Source: Ovoidimarina sp038744785
Lineage (GTDB): Bacteria > Pseudomonadota > Alphaproteobacteria > Rhodobacterales > Rhodobacteraceae
Direction: 5' to 3'
Length of the DNA stretch: 64,000 bases
Assembly (NCBI GenBank): GCA_038744785.1
Contig: JBCDLX010000005.1
Location: 62,001-126,000, forward strand
Shown here: piece by piece, positions 33,829-42,673 of the stretch
How positions within the stretch are numbered: position 1 is the first letter of the stretch
Layout: the number at the start of each line of letters is the position of its first letter
Made by a program: the position numbers and the translations under genes
Notes under the pieces: generated by a model
What the model was told of the DNA's origin: nothing
The model's input: the letters and a program-made list of their open reading frames with translations, nothing else
The model's database searches: none

Positions 33829-35229
33829 ATGAAGCACTTCCCGATCTTTCTGGCACTTGAAGGTCGCCGCGTCGTGGTCGCAGGTGGCGGGGATGCCGCT
33901 ATTGCAAAGCTGCGCCTGCTTCTGAAGACAGAGGCGCGCGTTACGGTGTTTTCCCGAACGCCCGCGCCGAAGATCGAGGAATGGGCGCAGGAGGGCAGGC
34001 TGAGACTGGTGACGCGTGACCTGGAACCCGGCGATGCGGCCTGCACGGCGCTGTTTTATGCGGCCTCTGACGACGATGCCGAAGATGCGCGCGCAGCGCG
34101 GCTTGCCCGCGCCGACGGAGCTCTGGTCAACATGGTCGACAATCTCGAAGGCTCAGCCTTCATCACGCCTGCGATCGTTGACCGTGATCCGGTGACGGTT
34201 GCAATCGGTACCGAAGGCGCGGCACCGGTCCTTGCGCGGCGGATCAAAGCGCTCCTCGAAGCGCAGCTGTCGCCGATCATCGGGACACTTGCACGCGTCG
34301 CGCGTGGCTTCCGTCCCCGCGCCGAGGCCTTGCCCGCAGGGCGCGCGCGCCGCGAATTCTGGGCGGAATACTACGATACAGCCGGTCCCCGGGCACTAGA
34401 AGCCGAGGGAGAGGCAGGCCTGCCCGAAGCGCTTGAGGATCTGCTGGAAGACTGTTTGAACGGCCCGGCGTCAGAAGGGCGTGTCGATTTCGTGGGATCA
34501 GGCCCCGGCGACCCGGAACTTCTGACACTGAAGGCGCGCAAGGCGCTCGATGCCGCCGATGTCGTGATCCACGACCGGCTTGTGACGACTGAAATTCTTG
34601 AGCTCGCCCGGCGCGAGGCCTTGATCATCGACGCGGGCAAGGAAGGGTTCGGCCCGTCGATGAAGCAGGATGATATCAATGCGCTGATCGTCGAACATGG
34701 ACTTTCGGGCGCCCACGTTGTGCGACTGAAATCAGGCGACGCGACCGTATTCGGGCGGCTTGACGAAGAAATCGACGCGGTGACTGCAGTTGGCCTGCCC
34801 TATGCGATTGTCCCCGGCATCACCGCTGCCTCCGCAGCCGTTGCAACAATCGGGCAGAGCCTGACCAAGCGGAAGCGCAACTCGTCGGTGCGGTTTCTCA
34901 CCGGTCATGACGTCAAGGGGTTTGCCGATCACGACTGGTCCGCGCTCGCGCGCCCGGGCGAGGTCGCGGCGATCTATATGGGAAAGAAATCCGCCCGTTT
35001 CATCCAGGGGCGGTTGATGATGCACGGGGCTGATCCGGCGACGCCGGTGACCGTCATCGAAAACGCCTCCCGCGCCGATCAGCGGGTGCTTGAAACAGCC
35101 TTGTCCCGTCTGGAACCCGATCTCACCACGGCCGGTCTGACGGGTCCCGCGCTGACGCTTTACGGGTTGGCACCGCGCGCCGCCTTGGCCGCCGCCACAG
35201 CGCTTGATGTCAAGGAGGTTGCACAATGA
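33829..35229 (+). CDS. cysG: siroheme synthase (fused)
   Basis: A 466-residue fusion making siroheme for sulfite reductase. The N-terminal domain (precorrin-2 dehydrogenase/ferrochelatase) has the NAD loop VVAGGGDAAIAKL. The C-terminal uroporphyrinogen-III methyltransferase begins at VDFVGSGPGDPELLTLKA (about residue 221) and includes GLPYAIVPGITAAS. The ATG at 33829 is chosen because the family begins a few residues before the NAD loop. Its stop overlaps DUF2849 (ATGA). It leads the sulfate assimilation operon. Confidence 0.95.
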   Translation: MKHFPIFLALEGRRVVVAGGGDAAIAKLRLLLKTEARVTVFSRTPAPKIEEWAQEGRLRLVTRDLEPGDAACTALFYAASDDDAEDARAARLARADGALVNMVDNLEGSAFITPAIVDRDPVTVAIGTEGAAPVLARRIKALLEAQLSPIIGTLARVARGFRPRAEALPAGRARREFWAEYYDTAGPRALEAEGEAGLPEALEDLLEDCLNGPASEGRVDFVGSGPGDPELLTLKARKALDAADVVIHDRLVTTEILELARREALIIDAGKEGFGPSMKQDDINALIVEHGLSGAHVVRLKSGDATVFGRLDEEIDAVTAVGLPYAIVPGITAASAAVATIGQSLTKRKRNSSVRFLTGHDVKGFADHDWSALARPGEVAAIYMGKKSARFIQGRLMMHGADPATPVTVIENASRADQRVLETALSRLEPDLTTAGLTGPALTLYGLAPRAALAAATALDVKEVAQ

Positions 35230-35540
35230 GCCGCCAGTTCACCCCCAAAGTCGTTACGGGCAACCGGCTTCTGGAAGGCGACGCGGTTTGGCTGACCGCT
35301 GACGACCGCTGGAGCACGCGCATCGAGGACGCCGAACTGATAGAAGACGAAGCGCATGCCGACCTTCGTCTTCTGCATGCCACAAGCCAGGGTCATGTCG
35401 TCGTTGGGGCCTATCTGGCGAACGCATTGGCCGGCCCAAACGGCCCGGAGCCGACCCATTTTCGCGAAGCGTTCCGCACGCGTGGCCCGTCGAATTACGC
35501 CCACGGCAAACAAGTCGAAACCGTCGCGCCCAGGACTTGA
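35226..35540 (+). CDS. DUF2849 protein of the sulfite reductase operon
   Basis: A 104-residue protein with the DUF2849 pattern (VVTGNRLLEGDAVWL, then GPNYAHGK-like SNYAHGKQ). It is regularly encoded between cysG and the sulfite/nitrite reductase in alphaproteobacteria. No catalytic motif is visible. It could act in electron transfer or reductase maturation, but this is unproven. It is translationally coupled to cysG by ATGA. Confidence 0.88.
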   Translation: MSRQFTPKVVTGNRLLEGDAVWLTADDRWSTRIEDAELIEDEAHADLRLLHATSQGHVVVGAYLANALAGPNGPEPTHFREAFRTRGPSNYAHGKQVETVAPRT

Positions 35541-35568
35541 TCCCAGACGACGCGCAGGAGATCACAAG

Positions 35569-37227
35569 ATGTACACCTACACCGAGTTCGACGAAGGCTT
35601 TGTCCGCAATCGGGTCGCCCAGTTCCGCCAGCAGGTGCAGCGCCGGATCGACGGCAATCTGACAGAAGACGAATTCAAGCCGCTGCGGTTGATGAACGGT
35701 CTCTACCTGCAGCTTCATGCCTATATGCTGCGCGTGGCCATCCCTTATGGAACGCTGAATTCGCGGCAGATGCGCCAGCTTGCGATGATTGCCGAGCGCT
35801 GGGACAAGGGCTATGGCCACTTCACCACGCGTCAGAACATCCAGTACAACTGGCCTAAGCTTGCGGATGTGCCTGACATGCTGGATGCGCTCGCCGATGT
35901 CGGCATGCATGCCATCCAGACCAGCGGCAATACGATCCGGAATGTGACAGCGGACCACTTCGCCGGCGCTGCGGCGGACGAGATCGCGGATCCCCGACCG
36001 ATCGCGGAACTTTTGCGGCAATGGTCGACGGATCATCCAGAGTTTCAGTTTCTACCACGGAAATTCAAGATCGCCGTGACTGGTAGCCCGAATGATCGGG
36101 CCGTGACGAAGGCGCACGACATTGGCCTGCGCATGGTCGAACAGGACGGCGAACCCGGGTTCGAGGTTATTGTGGGCGGCGGCCTTGGCCGGACGCCGAT
36201 GATTGGCAAGGTGATCCGGGATTTCCTTCCAAAGGCGGACCTGTTGCCCTATGTCGAGGCAATCGTCAGCGTGTGGAACCTTCTGGGCCGCCGCGACAAC
36301 AAGTACAAAGCGCGGATCAAGATCACAGTGCACGAGCACGGGATCGAAGAAATCTCGCGCCTTGTGGAACAGCGATTTGCCGAGGTGCGGTCCGCCTTCT
36401 CGGGCATCGATCAGCACGTGCTCTCCGGTATCGAGGCGCAGTTCGCCCCGCCGGCGTTCCGGGCCGTATCGGCGCTTCCGGCGACCGATCTGGGCGGGGC
36501 GTATGCGTCGTGGCTTGATACGAATGTCGCGGCCCATCGCAGGGGGGACCATACAATCGTTTCGATCAGCCTGAAGGCACATGGGGAAACGCCGGGCGAT
36601 GCGTCGGCTCACCAAATGCAGATCATGGCCGATCTCGCCGAGCGCTACGCCTATGATGAGCTCCGCATCAGTCACGAGCAAAATGTGATCCTGCCGCATG
36701 TGCCGCGGGACGTGCTGCCCGAAATCTATGTCGCCCTGCGCAATGCCGGAATTGCGACTGCGAACATTGGCCTGATCTCGGACATCATCGCGTGCCCCGG
36801 GATGGATTACTGTGCGCTTGCGACCGCGCGCTCGATCCCGATTGCCCAAGAGATCGCAACCCGCTTTGACGAGCTGAAGCTTGAACACGAGATCGGCGAA
36901 TTGAAGATCAAGATCTCGGGCTGCATTAATGCCTGCGGCCACCACCATGTTGGACATATCGGGATTCTCGGGCTCGACCGGGCCGGTGTTGAAAACTACC
37001 AAATCACCCTGGGCGGCGATCACACAGAAACAGCGGCAATCGGAGAGCGGGCCGGGCCCGGCTTCTCGGCCGACGAAATCGTGCCAGCTATCGAACGCCT
37101 TGTCGGGGCATATCTGGACGTTCGCGAGGGGACCGATGAGACTTTCCTAAACGCGTATCGTCGATTGGGCGCAGCCCCCTTCAAAGCCGCGCTTTACCCC
37201 GAGAAGGAGGCGCGCGATGCCGCTTGA
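35569..37227 (+). CDS. cysI: sulfite (or nitrite) reductase, siroheme [4Fe-4S] hemoprotein
   Basis: A 552-residue ferredoxin- or NADPH-linked reductase that converts sulfite to sulfide. The four cysteines binding the [4Fe-4S]-siroheme centre are present at C409, C415, C452 and C456 (ACPGMDYC and SGCINACGHHH). The two pseudo-symmetric halves include GHFTTRQNIQYNW. The CysH, CysG and DUF934 context points to sulfite rather than nitrite. The ATG at 35569 has a CAGGAG site. Its end overlaps cysH by 11 nt. Confidence 0.93.
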   Translation: MYTYTEFDEGFVRNRVAQFRQQVQRRIDGNLTEDEFKPLRLMNGLYLQLHAYMLRVAIPYGTLNSRQMRQLAMIAERWDKGYGHFTTRQNIQYNWPKLADVPDMLDALADVGMHAIQTSGNTIRNVTADHFAGAAADEIADPRPIAELLRQWSTDHPEFQFLPRKFKIAVTGSPNDRAVTKAHDIGLRMVEQDGEPGFEVIVGGGLGRTPMIGKVIRDFLPKADLLPYVEAIVSVWNLLGRRDNKYKARIKITVHEHGIEEISRLVEQRFAEVRSAFSGIDQHVLSGIEAQFAPPAFRAVSALPATDLGGAYASWLDTNVAAHRRGDHTIVSISLKAHGETPGDASAHQMQIMADLAERYAYDELRISHEQNVILPHVPRDVLPEIYVALRNAGIATANIGLISDIIACPGMDYCALATARSIPIAQEIATRFDELKLEHEIGELKIKISGCINACGHHHVGHIGILGLDRAGVENYQITLGGDHTETAAIGERAGPGFSADEIVPAIERLVGAYLDVREGTDETFLNAYRRLGAAPFKAALYPEKEARDAA

Positions 37228-37963
37228 GAGTCCTCCCATCCCGGTCACCGAGCGGGTGGCGGAGTTGAACGCACGCTACCGCCACCATTCGGCAACGGAT
37301 GTCCTTGGTCACGCGTTGGAGGATCCGCAGGTCGGACGCATTGCGATGGTGTCGTCGTTTGGCGCGGAATCTGTAGCGCTTTTGCACATGCTGTCGGTGG
37401 CAGACCGGTCGGTACCGGTTCTGTTTCTGGATACCAAGATGCTCTTTCCCGAGACGCTTGACTATCAGCGCGAGGTGGCCGCGACGCTGCGGCTTGGTGA
37501 TGTGCGCATCCTGACCCCGGACCGAACAGAGCTTTTTCTGCGCGATTCGGACGGGGATCTGCATCTCGCCGATCCAGATGCCTGCTGCAGTCTTCGCAAG
37601 GTCGAGCCCTTGGAGGATGCCCTGGAACCTTTCGATGCATGGATAACCGGCCGAAAACGGTTCCAAGGTGGTCGACGGCAGACGATGGAATTCTTCGAGG
37701 CCGAAGGTGACCTGCGGATAAAGGTGAACCCGCTGGCGCATTGGACGCCCGAGGATGTCCAAGAATACATGGTCAATAACAGATTGCCACGCCATCCGCT
37801 GGTCGAACGTGGATATCCTTCGATCGGATGCGGACCGTGCACGAGTAAGGTTGGCCCGAACGAGGATCCACGCGCCGGACGCTGGCGGGGACGCGAAAAG
37901 CAGGAATGCGGCATCCATTTCATAAACGGCAAAGCCGTGCGCCTTGGCGCATCTGCAGTCTAG
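37217..37963 (+). CDS. cysH: adenylyl-sulfate reductase (iron-sulfur CysH)
   Basis: This enzyme reduces activated sulfate to sulfite using thioredoxin. The 248-residue protein carries the paired cysteines C123-C124 (ACCSLRKVEPL), C205-x2-C208 (GCGPCTSK) and the catalytic C231 in ECGIH. The two cysteine pairs bind a [4Fe-4S] cluster, which marks the APS-reducing type rather than the PAPS type. The start overlaps the end of cysI. Confidence 0.94.
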   Translation: MPLESPPIPVTERVAELNARYRHHSATDVLGHALEDPQVGRIAMVSSFGAESVALLHMLSVADRSVPVLFLDTKMLFPETLDYQREVAATLRLGDVRILTPDRTELFLRDSDGDLHLADPDACCSLRKVEPLEDALEPFDAWITGRKRFQGGRRQTMEFFEAEGDLRIKVNPLAHWTPEDVQEYMVNNRLPRHPLVERGYPSIGCGPCTSKVGPNEDPRAGRWRGREKQECGIHFINGKAVRLGASAV

Positions 37964-38012
37964 CTGCGTAGTTTGCATGGCAAGGCTGAGTACTTCAACC
38001 AGGGTGAAGACA

Positions 38013-38468
38013 ATGGACAACAACACCTCCACCGTGATCGTACATGATACCGGATTTGCGGCGGATGATTGGACCCATGGGTTCCAAAGTGATGCCCCCA
38101 TGGCCGCCAATGCCGCGAACGTAGCGCTTGATCTGGCCTCTGATGCGGACCCGGCCGAGGTTCTGGATGCGCTCGACCGGATAGAGATGATCCGTGTGGA
38201 CTTCCCCAGCTTTGCCGATGGGCGCGGGTTCACCATCGCCCGTCGGCTTCGTTTATTGGGCTTCAAGGGGCGACTGAGGGCCAAGGGACACGTGATCGCC
38301 GATCAATACGCCATGGCCCGGCGCGCCGGGTTCGATGAGGTGGAAATCTCGGCAGATCTCGCGGATCGCCAGCCCGAAGACCAATGGCAATTCCGCGCCG
38401 ATTGGCGCGCGCACGACTATCAGTCGCGTCTCCGAGGCGCATCCGAGGCAGAACCTGCCTTTTCCTAA
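38013..38468 (+). CDS. DUF934 protein
   Basis: A 151-residue DUF934 protein with the conserved RVDFPSFADGRGFTIARRLR and RAKGHVIADQYAMARRAGFDEVE segments. It is encoded with sulfite reductase in many proteobacteria and is thought to aid sulfate assimilation, with unknown biochemistry. The ATG at 38013 matches the family start, with a GGTGAAG-type site. It lies 49 nt after cysH in the same operon. Confidence 0.9.
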   Translation: MDNNTSTVIVHDTGFAADDWTHGFQSDAPMAANAANVALDLASDADPAEVLDALDRIEMIRVDFPSFADGRGFTIARRLRLLGFKGRLRAKGHVIADQYAMARRAGFDEVEISADLADRQPEDQWQFRADWRAHDYQSRLRGASEAEPAFS

Positions 38469-38526
38469 TCCGATTCAACGCTTATGAGGGAGCGCGGCAG
38501 GTCGTCCCCACCCGCGCCAATGACAT

Positions 38527-39384
38527 ATGACCGAGCAAAGCCCCGTGAACAAAGTATCCGCTACCCCAGCCGCAAAAACCCCGACCCTGCCCGACGCTCA
38601 AACGGTGACGGAAGTCCAGCACTATACCGACCGTTTGTTCAGGTTCCGCACGACCCGCCCCGCGTCTTTGCGGTTCCGGTCAGGAGAGTTCGTGATGATC
38701 GGCCTGATGGGCGATCCCGATCCCAAGACCGGTAAACAAAAGCCGCTTTTGCGCGCCTATTCCATTGCGTCTCCGTCCTGGGACGAAGAGCTAGAGTTTT
38801 ATTCAATCAAGGTGCCCGACGGTCCGCTGACGTCCAAGCTTCAGCACATCCAGCCCGGCGATCAGGTGATCTTGCGCCCGAAGCCCGTGGGCACGCTGGT
38901 CCACGACGCGCTGCTTCCGGGTAAAAGGTTATGGCTTTTTGCGACCGGCACGGGGTTTGCACCGTTCGCTTCGCTTCTGCGCGATCCCCAGACCTACGAA
39001 GACTTCGACGAAGTCATCATTACGCATACGTGCCGCGAGGTGGGTGAATTGACCTATGGGCGCGACCTGATCCAGGCACTACGAGAGGATGAGCTTTTGG
39101 CGGAACTGATTGGCGAGGGGTTTCACGAGAAGCTGCGCTATTACCCCACGACCACACGCGAAGAGAGCGCCAAGATGGGTCGGATCACTGATCTGATGCG
39201 TTCCGGCGTGGTGTTTCGCGATCTGGACGTACCGCCTTTGACACCTGAAACCGATCGCGCCATGGTCTGTGGCAATCTGGCATTCAACCTAGAGATCAAG
39301 GATATGCTTGAAGAGTACGGACTAAATGAGGGCGCGAACTCGAACCCGCAGCAATACGTCGTCGAAAAGGCGTTCTTGGACTGA
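38527..39384 (+). CDS. fpr: ferredoxin--NADP reductase
   Basis: A 285-residue FAD enzyme exchanging electrons between NADPH and ferredoxin. The FAD motif RAYSIASPSW, the NADP-binding FATGTGFAPFASLLRDP and the THTCREVGELTYG segment are present. The position at the end of the sulfate cluster suggests it supplies electrons to the sulfite reductase, as in related organisms. Its TGA overlaps the next ATG (TGATG). Confidence 0.94.
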   Translation: MTEQSPVNKVSATPAAKTPTLPDAQTVTEVQHYTDRLFRFRTTRPASLRFRSGEFVMIGLMGDPDPKTGKQKPLLRAYSIASPSWDEELEFYSIKVPDGPLTSKLQHIQPGDQVILRPKPVGTLVHDALLPGKRLWLFATGTGFAPFASLLRDPQTYEDFDEVIITHTCREVGELTYGRDLIQALREDELLAELIGEGFHEKLRYYPTTTREESAKMGRITDLMRSGVVFRDLDVPPLTPETDRAMVCGNLAFNLEIKDMLEEYGLNEGANSNPQQYVVEKAFLD

Positions 39385-39935
39385 TGGCATCCCCGCCTGT
39401 CTGTGATTTTGGTTGGCCCGCGCCGGACTTCAATCTGCCTGCGACAGACGGGGCGCAGCACAGCCGTGATGCGCTAATGGGGCCGAACGGCCTCCTGGTT
39501 ATGTTCATTTGCAACCATTGCCCCTATGTCCTTGCCATTCTCGACCCTTTGGTCCGCGAAGCCCACACGCTGATGGATATGGGCGTTGGCGTCGCAGCGA
39601 TCTGTTCGAACGATGCAACCACCCATCCCGCCGACGGATTCGGGCCGATGACCGAAATGGCGGCGGCCCGTGGATTTCGTTTTCCCTATCTGCACGACGA
39701 GGACCAAAGCGTTGCACGGGCCTATGACGCAGCCTGCACGCCCGATTTCTTTGGCTTTAACCGCGAAGGCGCGTTGCAATACCGGGGCCGGTTCGACGCG
39801 ACGCGCACCGGCGTGCCCGCACGCGACGCCCCGCGTGATTTACTTGACGCGATGCGCCAGATCGCGGCGACGGGCATCGGCCCTGAAGAGCAGGTGCCGT
39901 CAATCGGATGCTCTATCAAGTGGAAAGCTACCTGA
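39384..39935 (+). CDS. AhpC/TSA thioredoxin-fold protein
   Basis: A 183-residue thioredoxin-like protein of the peroxiredoxin or 'redoxin' type. The active-site motif ICNHCPY (a CxxC followed by Pro-Tyr) is in place, with a FNLPATDGAQHS N-terminus. This subtype, with CNHCPYV, is common and uncharacterised. It is coupled to fpr by TGATG, which links it to reducing power, though no substrate is evident. Confidence 0.88.
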   Translation: MASPPVCDFGWPAPDFNLPATDGAQHSRDALMGPNGLLVMFICNHCPYVLAILDPLVREAHTLMDMGVGVAAICSNDATTHPADGFGPMTEMAAARGFRFPYLHDEDQSVARAYDAACTPDFFGFNREGALQYRGRFDATRTGVPARDAPRDLLDAMRQIAATGIGPEEQVPSIGCSIKWKAT

Positions 39936-39945
39936 TTTCGGTCTA

Positions 39946-39967
39946 TTGGCGCTTGAACCGGCGCCAA
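39946..39967 (+). terminator. weak hairpin before infC
   Basis: A 7-bp stem TTGGCGC / GCGCCAA with an 8-nt loop lies 11 nt after the previous stop, followed only loosely by T residues (CTATTTT 10 nt later). It could be a terminator or part of the infC leader. Confidence 0.35.
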
Positions 39968-40019
39968 GCCCCGCCTATTTTGCACCCCTCTCTTCAGGAA
40001 CGATAAAAGGACAGCGAAC

Positions 40020-40562
40020 ATAGCCCGCAGACCCCACAACGCCCCGCCTCAGCGGGACACAGGCCCCCGCGTGAACGACCGTATCCGGGCCTCAGAAATC
40101 CGGCTCATCGGTGCCGATGGTGAAAACGTCGGACTTGTTACCCCTGAACGCGGCCTTCAACTGGCCGAAGACGCGGGGCTCGATCTGGTAGAGATCTCGC
40201 CCAATGCGACGCCGCCTGTCTGCAAGATCATGGATTTCGGCAAATTCAAGTACGAAACCCAGAAGCGCGAGGCCGAAGCCCGGAAAAAGCAGAAGACGAT
40301 TGAGGTCAAAGAAGTCAAGTTTCGGCCGAACACCGACACGCATGACTATGACGTCAAAATGCGCAATGTGGTCCGTTTTCTTGAGAATGGCGACAAAGTG
40401 AAAGTAACGCTTCGGTTCCGCGGACGCGAAATGGCGCACCAGGAGCTTGGGCGCGATCTTCTGCACCGTGTGGCCGCCGACATCGAAGAACTGGGTAAAG
40501 TCGAAAACATGCCCAAGATGGAAGGGCGGCAGATGGTCATGATGATCGGACCCGCCAAGTAA
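40020..40562 (+). CDS. infC: translation initiation factor IF-3 with apparent AUA start
   Basis: IF-3 binds the 30S subunit and enforces start codon choice. The conserved alphaproteobacterial N-terminus ARRPHNAPPQRDTGPRVNDR is read in frame directly behind an ATA codon at 40020, which has an AAAAGGA site 8-9 nt upstream. There is no ATG or TTG in that stretch, and the first conventional start (GTG at 40071) would remove conserved residues. Rare start codons on infC let IF-3 repress its own translation, as known for AUU in E. coli. From the ATA the protein is 180 residues, the family length. Confidence 0.9.
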   Translation: MARRPHNAPPQRDTGPRVNDRIRASEIRLIGADGENVGLVTPERGLQLAEDAGLDLVEISPNATPPVCKIMDFGKFKYETQKREAEARKKQKTIEVKEVKFRPNTDTHDYDVKMRNVVRFLENGDKVKVTLRFRGREMAHQELGRDLLHRVAADIEELGKVENMPKMEGRQMVMMIGPAK

Positions 40563-40563
40563 A

Positions 40564-41244
40564 ATGATCGCACGCTGGCGAAGGGGCGCTGGAAAGCCAG
40601 GTCCTTATGGCGATGACCAGCTTCAGGACGGGCGGCTTTTTAACCCAGTATGCCAACGTAACAATCCACCAATGGTGGCGCGCCTTGCGCCACTGCTTCT
40701 TGACCAGTCCGGGCCGGTCCTTGAGATCGGCGCGGGCACCGGCCAGCACGCCGCAGCCTTTGCACTAGCCTTCCCAAATCTTGACTGGTGGCCGTCTGAT
40801 CCCGAACCGCAGCATCGTGCCTCAATCCTGGCGTGGCAGTCCGCGCTTCGTGCGCCACGGCGTGCGCCCTTGACAGTGGATGCGGCAGCGGACTGGGCCG
40901 CGATGGATACTGTGACAAGGCTCGGCCCCTTGACGGCCGTGCTGACTATGAATGTTATCCACATCGCGCCGTTTTCAGTGGCCGAGGGGCTTTTCCGGGG
41001 TGCCGCGCAATGCCTGGCGCCAAATGGGCTCTTGCTATTTTACGGACCGTTCCACGAAGGCGGACAGCCCACTGGTCCAGGAAATGCAAGTTTCGATCGC
41101 GAGCTTCGATCACGAAACCCTGTTTGGGGCATCCGGGACATCGCGGAACTGGCGACCACAGCGCGCTCTTTTGGCTTCGCTGAGCCAGAGGTTGTCGAGA
41201 TGCCGTCCGACAACCGGCTTTTGATCTTCAGGCGTCGACCCTGA
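40564..41244 (+). CDS. DUF938 SAM-dependent methyltransferase-like protein
   Basis: A 226-residue protein with the SAM motif VLEIGAGTGQHAAAFA and the DUF938 segments DWWPSDPEP and LTMNVIHIAPF. Substrate unknown. The ATG lies 1 nt after the infC stop, so the two may be cotranscribed. Its end overlaps the convergent DUF1203 gene by 17 nt. An alternative start (VARLAPLLL) further in is unlikely because the DUF938 N-terminus (NPVCQRNNPP) would be lost. Confidence 0.88.
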   Translation: MIARWRRGAGKPGPYGDDQLQDGRLFNPVCQRNNPPMVARLAPLLLDQSGPVLEIGAGTGQHAAAFALAFPNLDWWPSDPEPQHRASILAWQSALRAPRRAPLTVDAAADWAAMDTVTRLGPLTAVLTMNVIHIAPFSVAEGLFRGAAQCLAPNGLLLFYGPFHEGGQPTGPGNASFDRELRSRNPVWGIRDIAELATTARSFGFAEPEVVEMPSDNRLLIFRRRP

Positions 41245-41701
41245 CGGCCCGGGTCTGGAAACAGTTGTTCCGGGCCGACCGGATATCCACATGCGCGATG
41301 TCAGGATCATCAAGCAACTGCGCAGCATAGCCTGAAAGCGTCTCGGAAGCGACCACTTGCCCTGTTCCATAGACGATACGCCCGTCGTCGGAATAGCCGC
41401 GTGCAATGTAATTGGGAGAACTTTTGAGGATCGGTGGCACGCTATTGCCGGTCCAGGGCCTGCATTCTTCAGCGCAAAGAAAGATCGGGCCTGTTTCGGT
41501 GTAGGGATGCAGGTCCGCGAAGGGACGCGCCGCGACGATCAGATAGGCCGCACCAGCCGGAACGTCCCTCAAGCAGGACCGGCAGGGAACGCCGTTCCCA
41601 TCCGATACAGCACGCTCTGCAACCCGCCCATAGGCGTCAGGCGCGCCAGAGCGTACATCCGCCACAAATTTCGGATCGAACGGTAAAAATCTGATTTCCA
41701 T
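41228..41701 (-). CDS. DUF1203 protein
   Basis: A 157-residue DUF1203 protein with conserved cysteines (GVPCRSCLRDVPAGA, then IFLCAEECRPW and NNCFQTRAV). The cysteine pairs could bind zinc or iron. Function is unknown. It is divergent from the ArsR operon, with about 206 nt between the starts. Confidence 0.85.
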   Translation of the reverse strand: MEIRFLPFDPKFVADVRSGAPDAYGRVAERAVSDGNGVPCRSCLRDVPAGAAYLIVAARPFADLHPYTETGPIFLCAEECRPWTGNSVPPILKSSPNYIARGYSDDGRIVYGTGQVVASETLSGYAAQLLDDPDIAHVDIRSARNNCFQTRAVRVDA

Positions 41702-41859
41702 AGGTAATCTCCAAGCGATTGATCAGATTTACCGCTGGATCGCGGTTGCAGCGACCCGGATCGTGCGATTTCCTGCCGCGTCACCGGCCCAAAACAAACC
41801 CCGGAACAGTCCAACCATTGGCGGTCGCGGCAGGCAGAGCAGGTCTGAACTCTGACATC

Positions 41860-41879
41860 ATTCAACATTTAAGTTGAAT
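41860..41879. promoter_or_regulatory. candidate ArsR operator
   Basis: A perfect inverted repeat ATTCAAC - 6 nt - GTTGAAT lies 28 nt before the ArsR-type regulator's start. Its symmetry and size match the dimeric sites of ArsR/SmtB repressors, so autoregulation is likely. Confidence 0.6.
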
Positions 41880-41907
41880 TAGGCGCATCGATGATTTATT
41901 CATCCAT

Positions 41908-42249
41908 ATGGTTGAACGAGAGTCAGACCACCTGTCGGCAGTTTTAAAGGCAGCAAGCGATCCAACGCGACGCGCGATCCTTACGATTCTCGTTCAGGAA
42001 GGACCAGCGCGTGTCACCGATCTGGCGGCCCGTTTCGATATGAGCCTTAACGCGGTCTCAAAGCACATAAAGGCACTTGAAAACGCTGGGCTTGTCAGCC
42101 GCAAGACCGCCTGGCGCGAACATCTGATCGCTGCCGAAATGGGGCCCACGCGACTGATCGAAACCTGGTTCGCAGAGCTCAGATCGATCTGGGAGATGCG
42201 TCTTGACCAGCTGGACGAAGTTTTGAAGGAGGAAACCGATGACGACTGA
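41908..42249 (+). CDS. ArsR-family regulator (SdpR-like, non-metal)
   Basis: A 113-residue winged-helix repressor. ASDPTRRAILTILVQEG and FDMSLNAVSKHIKALENAGL form the DNA-binding domain. No metal-binding cysteine motif is seen, which fits the subgroup paired with AHSA1/SRPBCC proteins. The next gene starts inside its stop region (11-nt overlap), so regulator and AHSA1 protein are coupled. A perfect inverted repeat sits just upstream. Confidence 0.9.
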   Translation: MVERESDHLSAVLKAASDPTRRAILTILVQEGPARVTDLAARFDMSLNAVSKHIKALENAGLVSRKTAWREHLIAAEMGPTRLIETWFAELRSIWEMRLDQLDEVLKEETDDD

Positions 42250-42673
42250 TCTTTCCCTGAGGGTCACTAGATTTTTTGCTGCGACGCCAGAACGGGTGTT
42301 CGACGCCTGGCTCGACCCCGCGAAACTGGTTCTGTTCATAACCCCTGACCCAACACTGGCCGCGCCGGACGTAACCGTCGATCCAGCCGAAGGCGGACGG
42401 TTCGACATTATCATGAAGGGAACCAATCGAGACCTGCCGCATTGGGGCGTTTATCGCGAGATCCGGCGCCCCGAGAAACTTGTCTTCACATGGGAATCCG
42501 AATTTTCCATCGCGGGAAGCACCGTCACCCTGACGTTAGAGCCTGAAGGTGATGGTACCCGCCTGACGCTCACCCATGAGCACTTCAGCAGCGAAGAGAT
42601 TCGCGACAATCACGAAGAGGGCTGGTCGATGATCACTGACCATCTTGCCAAGGTCGTGGAGGGGGTGGATTGA
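42239..42673 (+). CDS. SRPBCC/AHSA1-domain protein
   Basis: A 144-residue START-fold protein with the AHSA1 pattern (TPERVFDAWLDPAKL, then GWSMITDHLAKVVE). It has a hydrophobic ligand cavity by family knowledge. Such proteins are typically encoded behind an ArsR regulator, as here, and may sense or bind a small molecule. It overlaps both the upstream regulator and the downstream DUF899 gene (TGATG). Confidence 0.88.
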   Translation: MTTDLSLRVTRFFAATPERVFDAWLDPAKLVLFITPDPTLAAPDVTVDPAEGGRFDIIMKGTNRDLPHWGVYREIRRPEKLVFTWESEFSIAGSTVTLTLEPEGDGTRLTLTHEHFSSEEIRDNHEEGWSMITDHLAKVVEGVD

